Source: Nemertoderma westbladi
Taxonomy: Eukaryota > Xenacoelomorpha > Nemertodermatida > Nemertodermatidae
DNA length: 32,487 bases
Assembly (NCBI GenBank): GCA_032718475.1
Contig: JAUCBJ010002339.1
Location: 1-32,487 of the forward strand
Direction of reading: 5' to 3'
In this document: positions 10,208-22,507 of the stretch, in pieces
How positions within the stretch are numbered: position 1 is the stretch's first letter
Layout of the letters: each line of letters begins with the position of its first letter
The notes under the pieces: generated by a model
The model's database searches: none
Seen by the model: only the letters and a program-made list of their open reading frames with translations
What the model was told of the DNA's origin: nothing
Position numbers and translations under genes: made by a program

Positions 10208-13200
10208 GATTTCTACTATCTTCTTAGTTATAATATCTTCTATATTGTTTGCTTTTGTTACAAAGATATACTTTTTGCGGGAAGTTACTTTTGAAGAAGC
10301 TGTTGATTTACAAATTACCGGTAATAGTAAAAAGACTAAACGGTTACCTCTACCGGTACCTTCAACGCTCAACTCCACATTAAGAAGTAAAAAATATCGG
10401 ACAAAAACAAAATCAAAGAAAGGCAACTCAGTTGGTTTAGCAGACAGTGTCACATGTTGTAGTGATGTTGGAGAAGGAGTTGATAATGTCTACCAAGATA
10501 AGGATGATTTTATCGAAACCGAACATAATTCCACCATTTTTAATATCAAGGAAAAAGTACAAATACTGCAATATGATATTCCTGAAATTGCTGGCAACTT
10601 TTCCACAAGCCAGCAGTGTTATATGCCAATATATTCCCAGTGCAATAAAAATAACGGCAATTCTATCAATGAACTCAGCTCTTCAGTACTTGATTATGAA
10701 AGTGATGTTGATAATTCAATTACTCACAATCACTTAGTTCAGTCAAGCAGTGTTCTATTGGAATCCGATGGGTCAGTTGATGCTCCCGTATTTCAACTTT
10801 ATCAAAATAAGAAGTCAAAGAAATATCGTCGTCAACCAATTCTGCAACTGGAAACAACAGATCGGCCTTCAGATGTTATTCCTGTTGGTAACGACTTTGT
10901 TGGGATAGTAGACACTAAAGAGGATCAATCTGCGATTTATCAAAGTAACAACATACTGAGTTCTAATACAGCTGGGGATGAGGAAGAATCGGATGATTCA
11001 GCAGTTGAAATCGTATTAGCAGAAGTAAATGATGTGAAAGATACTAATGAATTATTACAAACCTTTACGAATAACCGAGAAAATCTTAGTGCTGATGTTA
11101 GTGTGGATGTGGTTCCAACAATAAGTTCCCAGTCGATACTTTGTTCTGTATCTACACAAACTGATAATAGTTTTACCGATGATGCGTGTAATAGTTTGGT
11201 TGTAGAGAAACTTTTGGAGAGCCTTTTTACTGATATGTTTGAAGCCGGTCTGCCATCTGATAACGATGTGGCTCTTACAAACATTAACAAATCAAAAGAT
11301 GAAAACTGTGTTTCTGTCGAATTGGATTCACTTACTGTTACAGAAGTTACGGATAAACAAGTGAAATGTTCCGAATTGATTGGAAGCCCAGAAACAAATA
11401 CCGGTAATAAACTCCCACGTTTGTTAGATACAGTTACTTATATTAATGAATTTCTTCGAGTTGTTACCATTGAGAAAGACATAACAATACGCAACCTAGA
11501 ACTTGAGCTTAAATCGTGTTTACAAAGTAAATTGAAAATAAATTCCGAGCTCGAAAATCTTGTCTCTTGTCTCCTCCCTCGTTCAACCAATGTCCAAGAT
11601 AAACTCATAAACATTATCGACAGGCAGGATGATTCGAAGACGCAGATTGCCTTCTTATTAGATAAACTTAGATTGTCATTAAATCACATCAAAAATGTTA
11701 ATGAAAAGTTCAATAGTCTTAATTGCGAATTATTATCGTACAAGGGAATTGTTAAAGAAGCTGCATTGCGTGTAAATAATCTTGAGAATGATGTTGAACG
11801 TTTGAACTCGATCTTGGATAAAACGAAAACAATCTCTAGTATTGAAGAGAAACAACCTCTTGATGCTGATATTGAAATTAATGATCTTAGACATCAGTTT
11901 GAAGCGCAGAAAGCAGATATTGACTTGTTGAACGATATTTTATTCCAAAAAGAGAACTTAATAAAGTCTGCTGTGGACTCAATTTGTGGTAAAGTCACAT
12001 CGATTTGTTCTGACGAAGAAGTGAAAACCAGAGTAGCTAATATTTATCATTTTGATGATGATGAATTATTATCTACTATTTCAACATTTTTGGATATAAT
12101 TAGTAATGTCGTGAATACTCAATATTCCCAGGTATGTCAAGCTGATGACAATCAACAGATTGGTATGACTAATGGTTCTTCTGTTGTTTGCGAGGACAAT
12201 AATGCAATGAGTCCTTGTATCTATTCTACTGATGAACTTCCATTATACACAACTTATGCAAATATTTTGAGTGATTCTGGCGTTGGATCTATTTATGTAG
12301 ATAGCAACTTGTCTCCGTCTAATTCAATTTCTCAGGATGTTTTTATGCTAAAAAATGAGAATCGACAGCTTATAGACCTTTATAACGAGTCACAGTCTAT
12401 AGTTAAGCAATACGAATTTGATCATTTTGCAATGGTCGAAAAAATGCAAGAATTAGCGGCTAATCTTAATCAGGTTTCTAGTATCAATGTAGGGTTGTTT
12501 AACACCTTAGAGGCTAAAGATACTGAAATAGCTCAACTACAAGGATCAAAGCAGCTTCAAGAAGCCCAATTAGAACACCAGAGAGTTGATATTGAGGCAA
12601 TACATAATGATCGTTGTAGGTTATCAGAAGAGATAAATTTTGTTTCAGACAAATTGAATATTGCAGAAATGTCTTTTAGTAAATGTGAGGTTGAATTAAA
12701 CGCAAGTAAAGCTGAAAATGTTAACATTTCGGATAATTTAATAACATTGCGTAATAAGTTAGAAAGTTTGGAGAAATTGTTGGAAGAATCGAAACTGGAA
12801 TCGACTCCATCAGCCTTGACCGCATGCGAATCTAAGAATTGTCTACTAATCCAGCAATTGGAAATATCTGATTTGGAATTAGAAAATTCGAAATCCAAAC
12901 TTTTTGATGCTACAGAACAGGTGAAATTGTTAGAAATCTCACTTTCATCATGTCAATTTGATCATGTCGATGTTACTGAGAAATTGAAGACATGTACGCA
13001 GTGGCTTGAGAAATCGCAATTAGAGGTGGCTGATTTGACTGAGGCAATGAAGGCATCCAATGTGGCATTGGAAAAGTGCCAGTCAGAGTTTGTTGAAATA
13101 ACTAACAACATGGAAGATTGTAAATTGGAGTTGAATAAATCACAGGCGGATGTTGTTGAAATTTCTGCGAAATGTAAACTGGCTGAAATAAATTTTCAAG

Positions 13201-16200
13201 TTTCTGAAGCAAAACTTCTTGACATGACAAAAAATTTCAATCGTGTTGAGTTAGCATTGGCAGATACACAGTCAAATCTTAGCGATGTTTCAAAGAGTTT
13301 GAGGGAGTATGAAAATACATTTGAAAAATCTCAATCAAACCTTGTTGAAACGAGGGAAAAATTGAAATTATCAGAATTAGATCTTTGTGATACTAAATCA
13401 CAGCATATTGAATTAAATGCGAAAATGAGAGTGTGTGAAAAGGAATTGGAGAAATCTCAATTAGAGTGTGCTGCTATCTCTATTCAATTGGGAATGTCAG
13501 AAGCGGATTTAGAACATGCTAAATCGAAACAAGGACATAGGGAATTTGAGAAATATAGTCATAAGTTCGATGAAATCGAGAAATCAGAGAAATCTCAATC
13601 ACCGCTGTTTGGTGGCAGTACGTCAGAGATAATGACACTAAATGAAGATATTTTTGGGGATGGTCAAAATGTAACTGGTTATGTGCTTGAAAATATTGAG
13701 GAAAAAAACAGATTGGAAACACACAAGATTTATTTTGACGAAGATGAGCCAGATCATACCCATGTTACAGATGAATTACGTTTGCAGGATTTACCATTCA
13801 ATAAATCGGACATTATCGATTTTACTGAAAAACTAAATGGTATTACTGAAAATTTAGACACAAGTAATATGGCACTTGAAAAATCTCAATCCGACCTCTA
13901 TGATGCTATTGGTAAACTAAGCGTATCAGAAATAGCTTTATCAAATTGTCAATTGGAACTTTCAGAGAAAAACAATAAACTGATGTCATATGTTGCGGCA
14001 TATGAAAAATCTGAATCAGACCTTGTTGAAGCGACAAATATGTCAAAAACATTAGAAATTGCCTTAGGAAACTGTAAATCAGAACTTGTCGAGATGTGTG
14101 ATAAATTTAACTCATACCATGAGACTTTCCAAAAAACCGAATCAGAACTTGTCGAAGCAACGGATAAACTGAAAACTTCAGAAATTGCATGTAACGAATC
14201 CCACTCATACATTCTTAAATTGACAGACAAATTGAATACTTATGAAGTCGCTTTTGAGAAATGTCATGGCGATTTTTGTACTGTTAGTGACCAATGCAAA
14301 GCATCTGAAATGGCACTAACCAAATCGCAGTCCGATCTGTTTGCGGCTACTAATAAATTATACTTGGCCGAAAAGTCTCTGGTCAATTATCAAGCCAAAG
14401 CTGAGGATGGATTGACCACAATCGAAATTCCCTTTCAGCAATCTAGATTAATATCTGTGGAAATGGAGGACGATTTAAAGTCATCTAACCCGGTGTTAGA
14501 AAATGATCAGTCGATCAGACATAGTGACAAATTGAAAACATACGAATTGGAATCAGAACAATTTAAATTGGAGCTTCTTCAAAAGCATGAGCAAGTTCAC
14601 GGATACGAAGTCGGGTTTACGAACTTACAGGAAGAACTGATGTGCGCCAATGATAAGCTGAAAGATTACGAAATTAAGTTTGATAAATCTCAATTAGAAC
14701 GGGTTACTATTAATGAGAAATGTAAGTCCTACGAACTGAAGTTTGATAATTTTAATTCACAACTTGATGAGCTAAACGATAAGTTGAATATATCAGAATC
14801 AATCTTAGGACATACTCAACTGGAACTTGTCGAGATAAATGAAAAATTGGTAAGGCGTGAGGCGTCAGTTGAAACATCAGAAGCAGAAATTGTGGAGCTG
14901 ACTGATAAATTAAAGGAAAGCAATCTGACTTATGTTAAATCACAAACAGACCTAGTTGATGTCACTGGAAAACTGAAAGAATATGAAATGGCTTTTGGCA
15001 AATTACAAGCAGACCTTGTTGATGTCACTGGTAAACTGAAAGAATATGAAATGGCTTTCGAGAAATCACAAACAGACCTTGTTGATGTTACTGGTAAACT
15101 GAAAGAATATGAAATGGCTTTTGAGAGGTCACAGACAGACCTTGTTGATGTCACTGGAAAACTGAAAGAATATGAAATGGCTTCTGAGATGTCACAGACA
15201 GACCTTATTGATGTCACTGGTAAACTGAAAGAATATGAAATGGCTTTCGAGAAATCACAAACAGACCTAGTTGATGTCACTGGTAAACTGAAAGAATATG
15301 AAATGGCTTTTGAGAGGTCACATACAGACCTTGTTGATGTCACTGGAAAACTGAAAGAATATGAAATGGCTTTCGAGAAATCACAAACAGACCTTGTTGA
15401 TGTTACTGGTAAACTGAAAGAATATGAAATGGCTTTTGAGAGGTCACAGACAGACCTTGTTGATGTCACTGGAAAACTGAAAGAATATGAAATGGCTTCT
15501 GAGATGTCACAGACAGACCTTGTTGATGTCAATGGAAAACTGAAAGAATATGAAATAGCTTTCGAGAAATCACAAACAGACTTTGTTGATGTCACTGGTA
15601 AACTGAAAGAATATAAAATGGTTTTTGAGAGGTCACAGACAGACCTTGTTGATGTCACTGGTAAACTTAAAGAATCTGAAATGGCTTTCGAGAAATCACA
15701 AACAGACCTAGTTGATGTCACTGGTAAACTGAAAGAATATGAAATGGCTTTTGAGAGGTCACATACAGACCTTGTTGATGTCACTGGAAAACTGAAAGAA
15801 TATGAAATGGCTTTCGAGAAATCACAAACAGACCTTGTTGATGTTACTGGTAAACTGAAAGAATATGAAATGGCTTTTGAGAGGTCACAGACAGACCTTG
15901 TTGATGTCACTGGAAAACTGAAAGAATATGAAATGGCTTCTGAGATGTCACAGACAGACCTTGTTGATGTCACTGGAAAACTGAAAGAATATGAAATAGC
16001 TTTCGAGAAATCACAAACAGACTTTGTTGATGTCACTGGTAAACTGAAAGAATATAAAATGGTTTTTGAGAGGTCACAGACAGACCTTGTTGATGTCACT
16101 GGTAAACTTAAAGAATCTGAAATGGCTTTCGATAAAAAACAAACAGACCTTGTTGATGTCACTGGTAAACTGAAAGAATATGAAATAGCTTTTGAGAAAT

Positions 16201-18109
16201 TACAAACAGACCTTGTTGATGTCACTGGTAAACTGAAAGAATATGAAATGGCTTCTGAGAGGTCACAGACAGACCTTGTTGATGTCACTGGTAAACTGAA
16301 AGAATATGAAATGGCTTTTGAGAGGTCACAGACAGACCTTGTTTATGTCACTGGTAAACTTAAAGAATCTGAAATGGCTTTCGAGAAATCACAAACAGAC
16401 CTTGTTGATGTCACTGATAAACTGAAAGAATATGAAATGGCTTTTGAGAGGTCACAGGCAGACCTTGTTGATGTCACTGGTAAACTGAAAGAATATGAAA
16501 TGGGTTTCGAGAGGTCACAGACAGACCTTGTTGATGTCACTGATAAACTGAAAGAATATGAAATGGCTTTTGAGAGGTCACAGACAGACCTTGTTGATGT
16601 CACTGGTAAACTGAAAGAATATGAAATAGCTTTCGAGAAATCACAAACAGACTTTGACGATGTCACTGGTAAACTGAAAGAATATGAAATGGGTTTCGAG
16701 AAATCACAAACAGACCTTGTTGATGTCACTGATAAACTGAAAGAATATGAAATGGCTTTTGAGAGGTCACAGGCAGACCTTGTTGATGTCACTGGTAAAC
16801 TGAAAGAATATGAAATGGCTTCTGAGAGGTCACAGACAGACCTTGTTGATGTCACTGGTAAACTGAAAGAATATGAAATGGCTTTTGAGAGGTCACAGAC
16901 AGACCTTGTTGATGTCACTGGTAAACTGAAAGATTATGAAATAGCTTTCGAGAAATCACAAACAGACTTTGTTGATGTCACTGGTAAACTGAAAGAATAT
17001 GAAATAGCTTTCGAGAAATCACAAACAGACCTTGTTAATGTCACTGGTAAACTGAAAGAATATGAAATGGCTTTTGAGAGGTCACAGACAGACCTTGTTG
17101 ATGCCACTGGTAAACTGAAAGAATATGAAATGGCTTTCGAGAAATCACAAACAGACCTTGTTGATGTCACTGATAAACTGAAAGAATATGAAATAGCTTT
17201 TGAATTATATCAATTGAAACAAGTTGAATTGAATGAGAAATGTAAATCCTACGAAATTTCGTGTGAGTCTATTAATGTACAAGTTGCTGAACTAACTGAT
17301 AAATTAAATACATCGGAAACCTCGTTGGATCTTACACAACAGAAACTGGTTGAAAGTAATGAAAAACTGAAAATTCGCGATATTTTGTTTGAAAGATCAG
17401 AATCGGAACTGGCGGGTTTAACAGAGAAATTAAAATCATATGGAGTTTCTTGTGAAAAATACCGCATGGACTGTGTTGATATAGAAGATAAATTGAAGAC
17501 GAGCGAGGAAGTATCATATACGGATGATGTCCTTTCCTGCAACGGAATGTGTGTTAAAGATAAACTTCTAAGTATTCTAGAATTTGCAACTAGGATAGAA
17601 TCTGCAATTTGTGCTCTTTCGGCGATGATAGAACGACCTCCAAAAACGCCTAATGAAATACAAGATTGCAAATTATCCGCCTCTATAATGGCTGACGTTT
17701 CTAGATCGCTGGATTTCGGGATAGATAATAACAGTTGTGTGTCTGGTGCTACCGATATCGGGCTGATATTTGAGGAAGTTTATACTCGAATTCAGTCGGT
17801 TTATTCGTGTGCCGAAGAATTGATTGATCTATGTACCGGTACCAAGTTGCAATTCAACCAAGCTACTAATGTAACTGACATGTCCAATTATATTGAATTC
17901 TCCGTTATTTCGAGTAAACTTAATGAATTGAAAGATCAATTAAATTCGTCTAATTATTACGTCGACCCTAAGCCTACATGCGATATTAAAGACGACAATC
18001 TGCTGAGTAATGTTGTTGATAAATTTCTTATGTCGATTTCTGACATAAAGAAGGCCAATTCTAGAAGGTTATTAATTGAACAAACCTCTGCTGATGAAAC
18101 TTTATCAAC
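10194..18109 (+). CDS. Kinectin/RRBP1-like giant coiled-coil protein, exon 1
   Basis: Exon 1 supplies 2,639 of 2,826 predicted residues. Residues 6-28 form one transmembrane anchor, followed by REVTFEEAVDLQ and a basic stretch (about 42-80, SKKTKR ... RSKKYRTKTKSKK). This order matches kinectin and RRBP1/p180, ER proteins with an N-terminal anchor, a K/R-E-T-x-[YF]-E/D-E motif, basic residues and a long cytosolic coiled coil that binds kinesin, microtubules or ribosomes. VSTQTD at 319-324 resembles an LC8 dynein light-chain motif. Residues ~410 onward are mostly coiled coil with 21-residue periodicity; 1583-2338 are 36 near-identical repeats. The start is supported by an in-frame TGA at 10170-10172. 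I place the donor at AAC|GTTAGT (18109/18110, phase 2); the open frame otherwise runs through a G26 tract to TAA at 18177, which is probably intronic. Alternative identity: another ER or Golgi-type coiled-coil protein. Confidence 0.8.
14940..17207 (+). repeat. 36 in-frame tandem 63-bp repeats (21 aa each)
   Basis: The array is 2,268 bp, exactly 36 units of 63 bp. The consensus contains SQTDLVDVTGKLKEYEM followed by A, F/S, E, K/R/M. Twenty-one residues equal three heptads, so unit gain or loss preserves coiled-coil register and reading frame. Units are nearly identical even at synonymous sites, indicating recent homogenisation. Variants (YEIA, SEMA, SEMSQTD, DKLKEY) are arranged in larger blocks. 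Confidence 0.95.
15240..16121 (+). repeat. 441-bp higher-order duplication (2 x 7 units)
   Basis: The rare variants HTDLVD (CATACAGAC at 15321 and 15762) and KEYKMV (ATATAAAATG at 15611 and 16052) recur exactly 441 bp apart, i.e. 7 x 63. This shows block duplication of seven-unit segments, not only single-unit slippage. The second block ends where DKKQTD diverges. Confidence 0.85.
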
Positions 18110-18433
18110 GTTAGTACATAATTATATATATTACACCGGCGGTGGAGGGGGGGGGGGGGGGGGGGGGGGGGGTGGTTAACAGTGGTTAACAGTCACGCAA
18201 ATTATGTAAAGAAAATACCACTTACAAAATACACGCAGGCATATATAAGGATCTTCTATATAGGGATCCAGTCACTGCTTACTAAGTATACCAATATGTG
18301 CCCTGATCAGGCCTCAACCCAAATCCCAATTATAAATCGTATTTCTCCGCTAAAGTAAAGCCTTATTCTGTTTTTTTTTCTATCTCACCATATCGTGTAC
18401 TGATCTATCAACTGAACGATCTTATGTTTCTAG
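18110..18433 (+). other. Intron 1 of the coiled-coil gene, with G26 run
   Basis: 324-bp intron inferred from donor GTTAGT and acceptor TTTCTAG, phase 2. It contains an uninterrupted G26 tract at 18147-18172 only 37 nt inside the donor. Retention keeps the frame at first but meets TAA at 18177-18179, truncating the protein after a poly-Gly tail. G runs near donors can act as intronic splicing enhancers. Confidence 0.6.
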
Positions 18434-18671
18434 AGAAATTAAAACTGGTGAAATATGCCACGGAAAGGCTGACGATGAGCTGCGAGGTAGGCAGTTGGAG
18501 AAAAAAATATCGGAGTTGATGTCATTGCTGAAAGTAAAGGAGGAAAGATTCAATGCGATGAGAAGAGAATACGATTCCTTGATGGGTCATTATCAGATTC
18601 AGGTAGCAAAGAATAAAGAATTACAGACTAGAACCGTTAGACTGGGCGACAAGGTTCATATTATTAGCAAG
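18434..18671 (+). CDS. Coiled-coil gene, exon 2
   Basis: Exon of 238 nt. The acceptor TTTCTAG|AG follows branch-point-like CTGAAC, and the donor is the strong AAG|GTAAGT. Starting in phase 2 it encodes EIKTGEICHGKADDELRGR, then LEKKISELMSLLKVKEERF and on to HIISK, a charged helical continuation of the coiled coil with no stop. It leaves phase 0, matching exon 3. Confidence 0.75.
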
Positions 18672-20520
18672 GTAAGTTTGGGAAGTAGAGAGACAAGGTT
18701 CGCCTTATAAACATAAGCAAAGTTAGTCGGGATTGTAAATAGATTTCAATGTAAGGTGTGGCTGTTAGTAAGTGGATGATATTTCCACCCTGTCTGGCAG
18801 CCTCCAACCCCGGAACCGTGGACCCCGCCCTGTCTGACGGCCTACATACCCGGAACAATGGAACCCGCCCTGTCTGACAGCGTCCATACCCGGAACCATT
18901 GACCCCGCCCTGTCTGCTGTCTCCATCCCCGGACCCATGGACCCCGCCCCGTCTGACGGCCTCCATTCCCGGACCCATGGACCCCGCCCCTTCTGACGGC
19001 CTCCATTCCCGGAACCATGGACCCCGCCCTGTCTGTCGGCCTCCATCCCCGGAACCATTGAACCCGCCCTGTCTGACAGCATCCATCCCCGGAACCATGG
19101 ACGCCCCGCCCTGTCTAACTGTCTCCATTCCCGGAACCATGGAACCCGCCCTGTCTGACAGCGTCCATGCCCTGTCTGACAACCTCTATCCCCGGAACCA
19201 TGGACCCCGCCCTATCTGACAGCCTCCATCCCCGGATCCATTAACCCCACCCTGTCTGACGGCCTCCATTCCCGGAACCATGGACCACACCCTGTCTGAC
19301 AACCTCCATCCCCGGAACCATGGACCCCGTCCCGTCTGACAACCTCCATCCCCGGAACCATGGACCCCGTCCCGTCTGACAACCTCCATCCCCGGAACCA
19401 TGGACCCCGCCCTGACGGCCTCCATCCCCGGAACCAATGACCCCGCCCTGACGGCCTCCATCCCCGGAACCATGGACCCCGTCCTGTCTGACAACCTCCA
19501 TCCCCGGAACCATGGACCCCGCCCTGACGGCCTCTATCCCCGGAACCATTGACCCCGCCCTGACGGCCTCCATCCCCTGAACCATGGACCCCGTCCTGTC
19601 TGACAACCCCCATCCCCGGAACCATTGACCCCGCCTGACGCCCTCCATCCCCGGAACCATGGACCCTGTCCTGTCTGACAACCTCCTTCCCCGGAACCAT
19701 GGACCCCACCATGACGGCCTCCATCCCCGGAACCATGGACCCCACCATGACGGCCTCCATCCCCGGAACCATGGACCCCGTCCTGTCTGACAACCTCCTT
19801 CCCCGGAACCATGGACCCCGTCCTGTCTGACAACCTCCTTCCCCGGAACCATGGACCCCACCATGACGGCCTCCATCCCCGGAACCATTGACCCCGCCCT
19901 GACGGCCTCCATCCCCTGAACCATTGACCCCGCCCTGTCTAACAGCCTCCATCCCCTCAACCAATTACAACAAACACCCTGTCTGTCATCCTCCATCCCC
20001 GGAACCATTGACCCCGCCCTGTCTGACAGCCTCCATTCCCGGAACTATGGAACCCGCCCTGTCTGTCAGCCTCCATCCCCGGAACCATGGAACCCGCCCT
20101 GTCAGACAGCCTCCATCCCCGGAACAATGGAACCCGCCCTGTCTGACAGCCTCCATCCCCGGAACCATGGACCCCGCCCCTTCTGACGGCCTCCATTCCC
20201 GGAACTATGGAACCCGCCCTGTCTGACAGCCTCCATTCCCGGAACTATGGAACCCGCCCTGTCTGACAGCCTCCATCCCCGGAACTATGGAACCCGCCCC
20301 TTCTGACGGCCTCCATTCCGGGAACCATGGAACCCGCCCTGACGGCCTCCATCCATCAATGATACGAAATTTGTTCATTCCGTTCAAATTATTTAGCTAT
20401 AACAAGCCGTTAAAAAATTTGGGGGTGGGGGTTCCGTTATATTAAGGGTGATGAGGTATTTTATTTTTTACTATATCCAAATTCATTAACAATATTAAAA
20501 TATTGCGTCTGATTCATTAG
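18672..20520 (+). other. Intron 2 of the coiled-coil gene
   Basis: 1,849-bp intron, phase 0, bounded by GTAAGT and CATTAG. About 85% of it is the GC-rich 40-bp minisatellite. The long ORFs that appear on both strands come from the repeat and are not genes. Confidence 0.7.
18785..20355. repeat. 40-bp GC-rich minisatellite, ~40 copies
   Basis: Tandem units of about 40 bp built from CCGGAACCATGGACCCCGCC, CTGTCTGACAG and CCTCCATCC. Shorter ~36-bp variants lack GTCT (CCTGACGGCCTCC), and their mixture shows unit-length instability. The period is not a multiple of three and the array lies within an intron, so coding is unlikely. NcoI-like CCATGG and the half-palindrome CTGTCTGACAG recur in most units. 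Confidence 0.92.
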
Positions 20521-20650
20521 GCCCACGAAGAAGAAAGGTATAATTTCTCTCGTCTGATGGACCAAGTAAATCAACTGCAGACGGACAGGTGTGTTTCCCA
20601 ATGTCGAACACCTTCTAACCAAAGTTCTCCTGAGAAGAGTCCATCCGTTG
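20521..20650 (+). CDS. Coiled-coil gene, exon 3
   Basis: Exon of 130 nt. Acceptor GATTCATTAG|GCC and donor GTTG|GTGAGT. It encodes AHEEERYNFSRLMDQVNQL, then QTDRCVSQCRTPSNQ up to SPSVG. It enters in phase 0 and leaves in phase 1, which joins exon 4 in frame. A nearer GTGTGT donor at 20589 would leave phase 2 and hit a stop in exon 4, so I prefer 20650. Confidence 0.72.
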
Positions 20651-20800
20651 GTGAGTGTGACAAAGCTTTCACGTAGTTATTTAAATTCGCTAAGAAATAT
20701 CGCAGGCGCTCCCCTTCAGTTTCATGTTTTGAAAGTCCTCCCATTCTGTTCAGCGTCAAAAAACACTCAGATAATTCTTACGTTTTAACTTTTACTGAAA

Positions 20801-20959
20801 ATTTCAAAATTTTGGTAATTTGTAATTCCTCAGGTACGGTAATCTCAAAAATAATTTCAAAATTTTGGTAATTTGTAATTCCTCAGGTACGGTAATCTCA
20901 AAACTAATTTCAAAATTTTGGTAATTTGTAATTCCTCAGGTATATACGGTAAGGATTTA
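20801..20959 (+). repeat. 53-bp tandem repeat, 3 copies
   Basis: ATTTCAAAATTTTGGTAATT recurs at 20801, 20854 and 20907. Each unit ends TAATTCCTCAGGTA, in which an acceptor-like CAG is fused to a GT. Confidence 0.85.
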
Positions 20960-21543
20960 AAAATCGACAACTAAAGACTATGAAAATCCAGACGTCGCAT
21001 GCAATTTGCAATGCATGTTTTGCCTCATATGGGCATTAATCGTGGAGGGTAAAGTGACTCGGTAGAGATGAGTTTCAAAGGGATATATTATTTATCACGC
21101 CGATCACCTCTCTATGCAGTACATGTTGATAAAAAATAAGGTTGCTGATTGGAACGCATTTGGTGCCTCGTGATTATCACTTTGAATTGTATCACATATC
21201 GCTCCAATTAGTCAATCAATATCTATTTGTGTTACTGGGGAGAAGAATCTTCCCAATAACACGGATGCGATGGTGAAACAATATCTAACTTCATTTAAAA
21301 CCGCTAGAGTGCGAATTAACACGTTAGCTGCGGATTATGCACCGGTCCACAATTCGTGCTTTTGGTTTGGTTAGCACTTAGTGCGGAGGCTATAAGTTGA
21401 GCGCCGGTGCTCACATTCATTAGCCCTAGTGCATTCGGTATGTGCGACTTCTATTGGACTCATATTTATTTGGTTTGTGCACCGTTGCTCAATATTTCCA
21501 CTGATATAAATATGACGGGATTTTTAAAATGCTTTAGGATTAG

Positions 21544-21975
21544 GGGGCGTTCATAAAGTATGTCACGCAAATTTTCAAGTTTTTTGACGCAAAAGACGCA
21601 AAAATAGACGAAAAATATTTTATTTCAGTAATTTAATAACAGTTAGAAAGCACAATAGAAAGTGAAACATTTTGACTGAAGTGGTTCTTACTAAAAGCCT
21701 ATACATACTTTAGCAGCTTCAAACTACAGTACTGTACAATGTACAAGGTAGACTAGACAGGGGTGCCCTGTTAATGTTAGGGATTAAATTCAATGTTATT
21801 GAGTTTATTGTTTTTTCCTTTAAAGTTTCCCACTCATCTACAAATGTGTTAGTCAAAGACAAGCTAACATTAAAGCATACCGTAGAGCATCGCCGTGACC
21901 GTCACAAAGGTCGACACCCCCCTACCACCTGTCACAAAATGTCACGCAAGCTCGGACCGCCCCCCCCCCCCCCCG
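21544..21975. mobile_element. DNA-transposon remnant (GGGGGCGTTCATAAAG end)
   Basis: The left end GGGGGCGTTCATAAAGTATG followed by TCACGCAAA resembles TIRs of short DNA elements widespread in animal genomes. The right part carries GTCACAAAATGTCACGCAAG and C-rich blocks (CACCCCCC, C15 at 21960-21974), but the matching terminal repeat is missing, so the copy is truncated. No transposase ORF. Superfamily not assigned. Confidence 0.5.
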
Positions 21976-22507
21976 TAACCATGAATACTGTCGAATATTA
22001 TTAGACAGTTGTTTCATACTGTGGGGCGAGCCGTAAAGTTGGAGGAGCATACGGGATGGGATGATTTTTGCAGATCGTTGTCGCTGTTGTTGTCGTCGTC
22101 GTCGTATCGATTTTGTCATGATAATCACTTTTGTTGGATTTAAAGCTGTCGAGTTGAAAATTGGTAGGCATCAATAGAATCACAAGTTGAGATTCTTCTG
22201 GGATTTTCAGTTAAAAAGTCTCCCGCTGGAGGGCTACATGTCTAAACAAAACATCCCCTCATTGTTATTAATCATTTTGAACTGAATCTTGGCAGATATC
22301 TACTAGACCATTAGCTGTCGGAGGCTGACTGTGGTCGGAGGCTAACTGCTGTTATCCAGTCTTCCGCTAGGTAGTGCGAAATGTTTGATATGAAAACCTT
22401 TTGCTATTTCATATCGCTTACAATCCTTTCTACCTGATTGATACCTGCTAGTACATTATATTATATTCTAGACATCAGACGATCAGACTGAGTTTTTGTT
22501 AGGTTTT

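Noticed and set aside
10109-10453. 114-codon minus-strand ORF at the start of the coiled-coil gene
   Set aside because: Overlaps the anchor-encoding exon antisense. No recognisable domain.
14930-17170. Long minus-strand ORFs opposite the 63-bp array
   Set aside because: Same cause: repeat-imposed open frames antisense to the coiled-coil exon. They end at the array or at variant units.
18110-18179. Reading the coiled-coil ORF through to TAA at 18177 as the true C-terminus
   Set aside because: This would end in poly-Gly from a G26 run, while splicing at 18110 connects in phase to three further coding exons. Kept only as a possible retained-intron form.
14940-20355. CRISPR-like repeats
   Set aside because: Repeats of 63, 39 and 40 bp are directly abutting with no unique spacers, in a eukaryotic context.
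18664-20387. Many ORFs on both strands in the minisatellite, up to 255 codons
   Set aside because: The units vary between 40 and 36 bp and the array lies between splice sites. The ORFs have no non-repeat extension.
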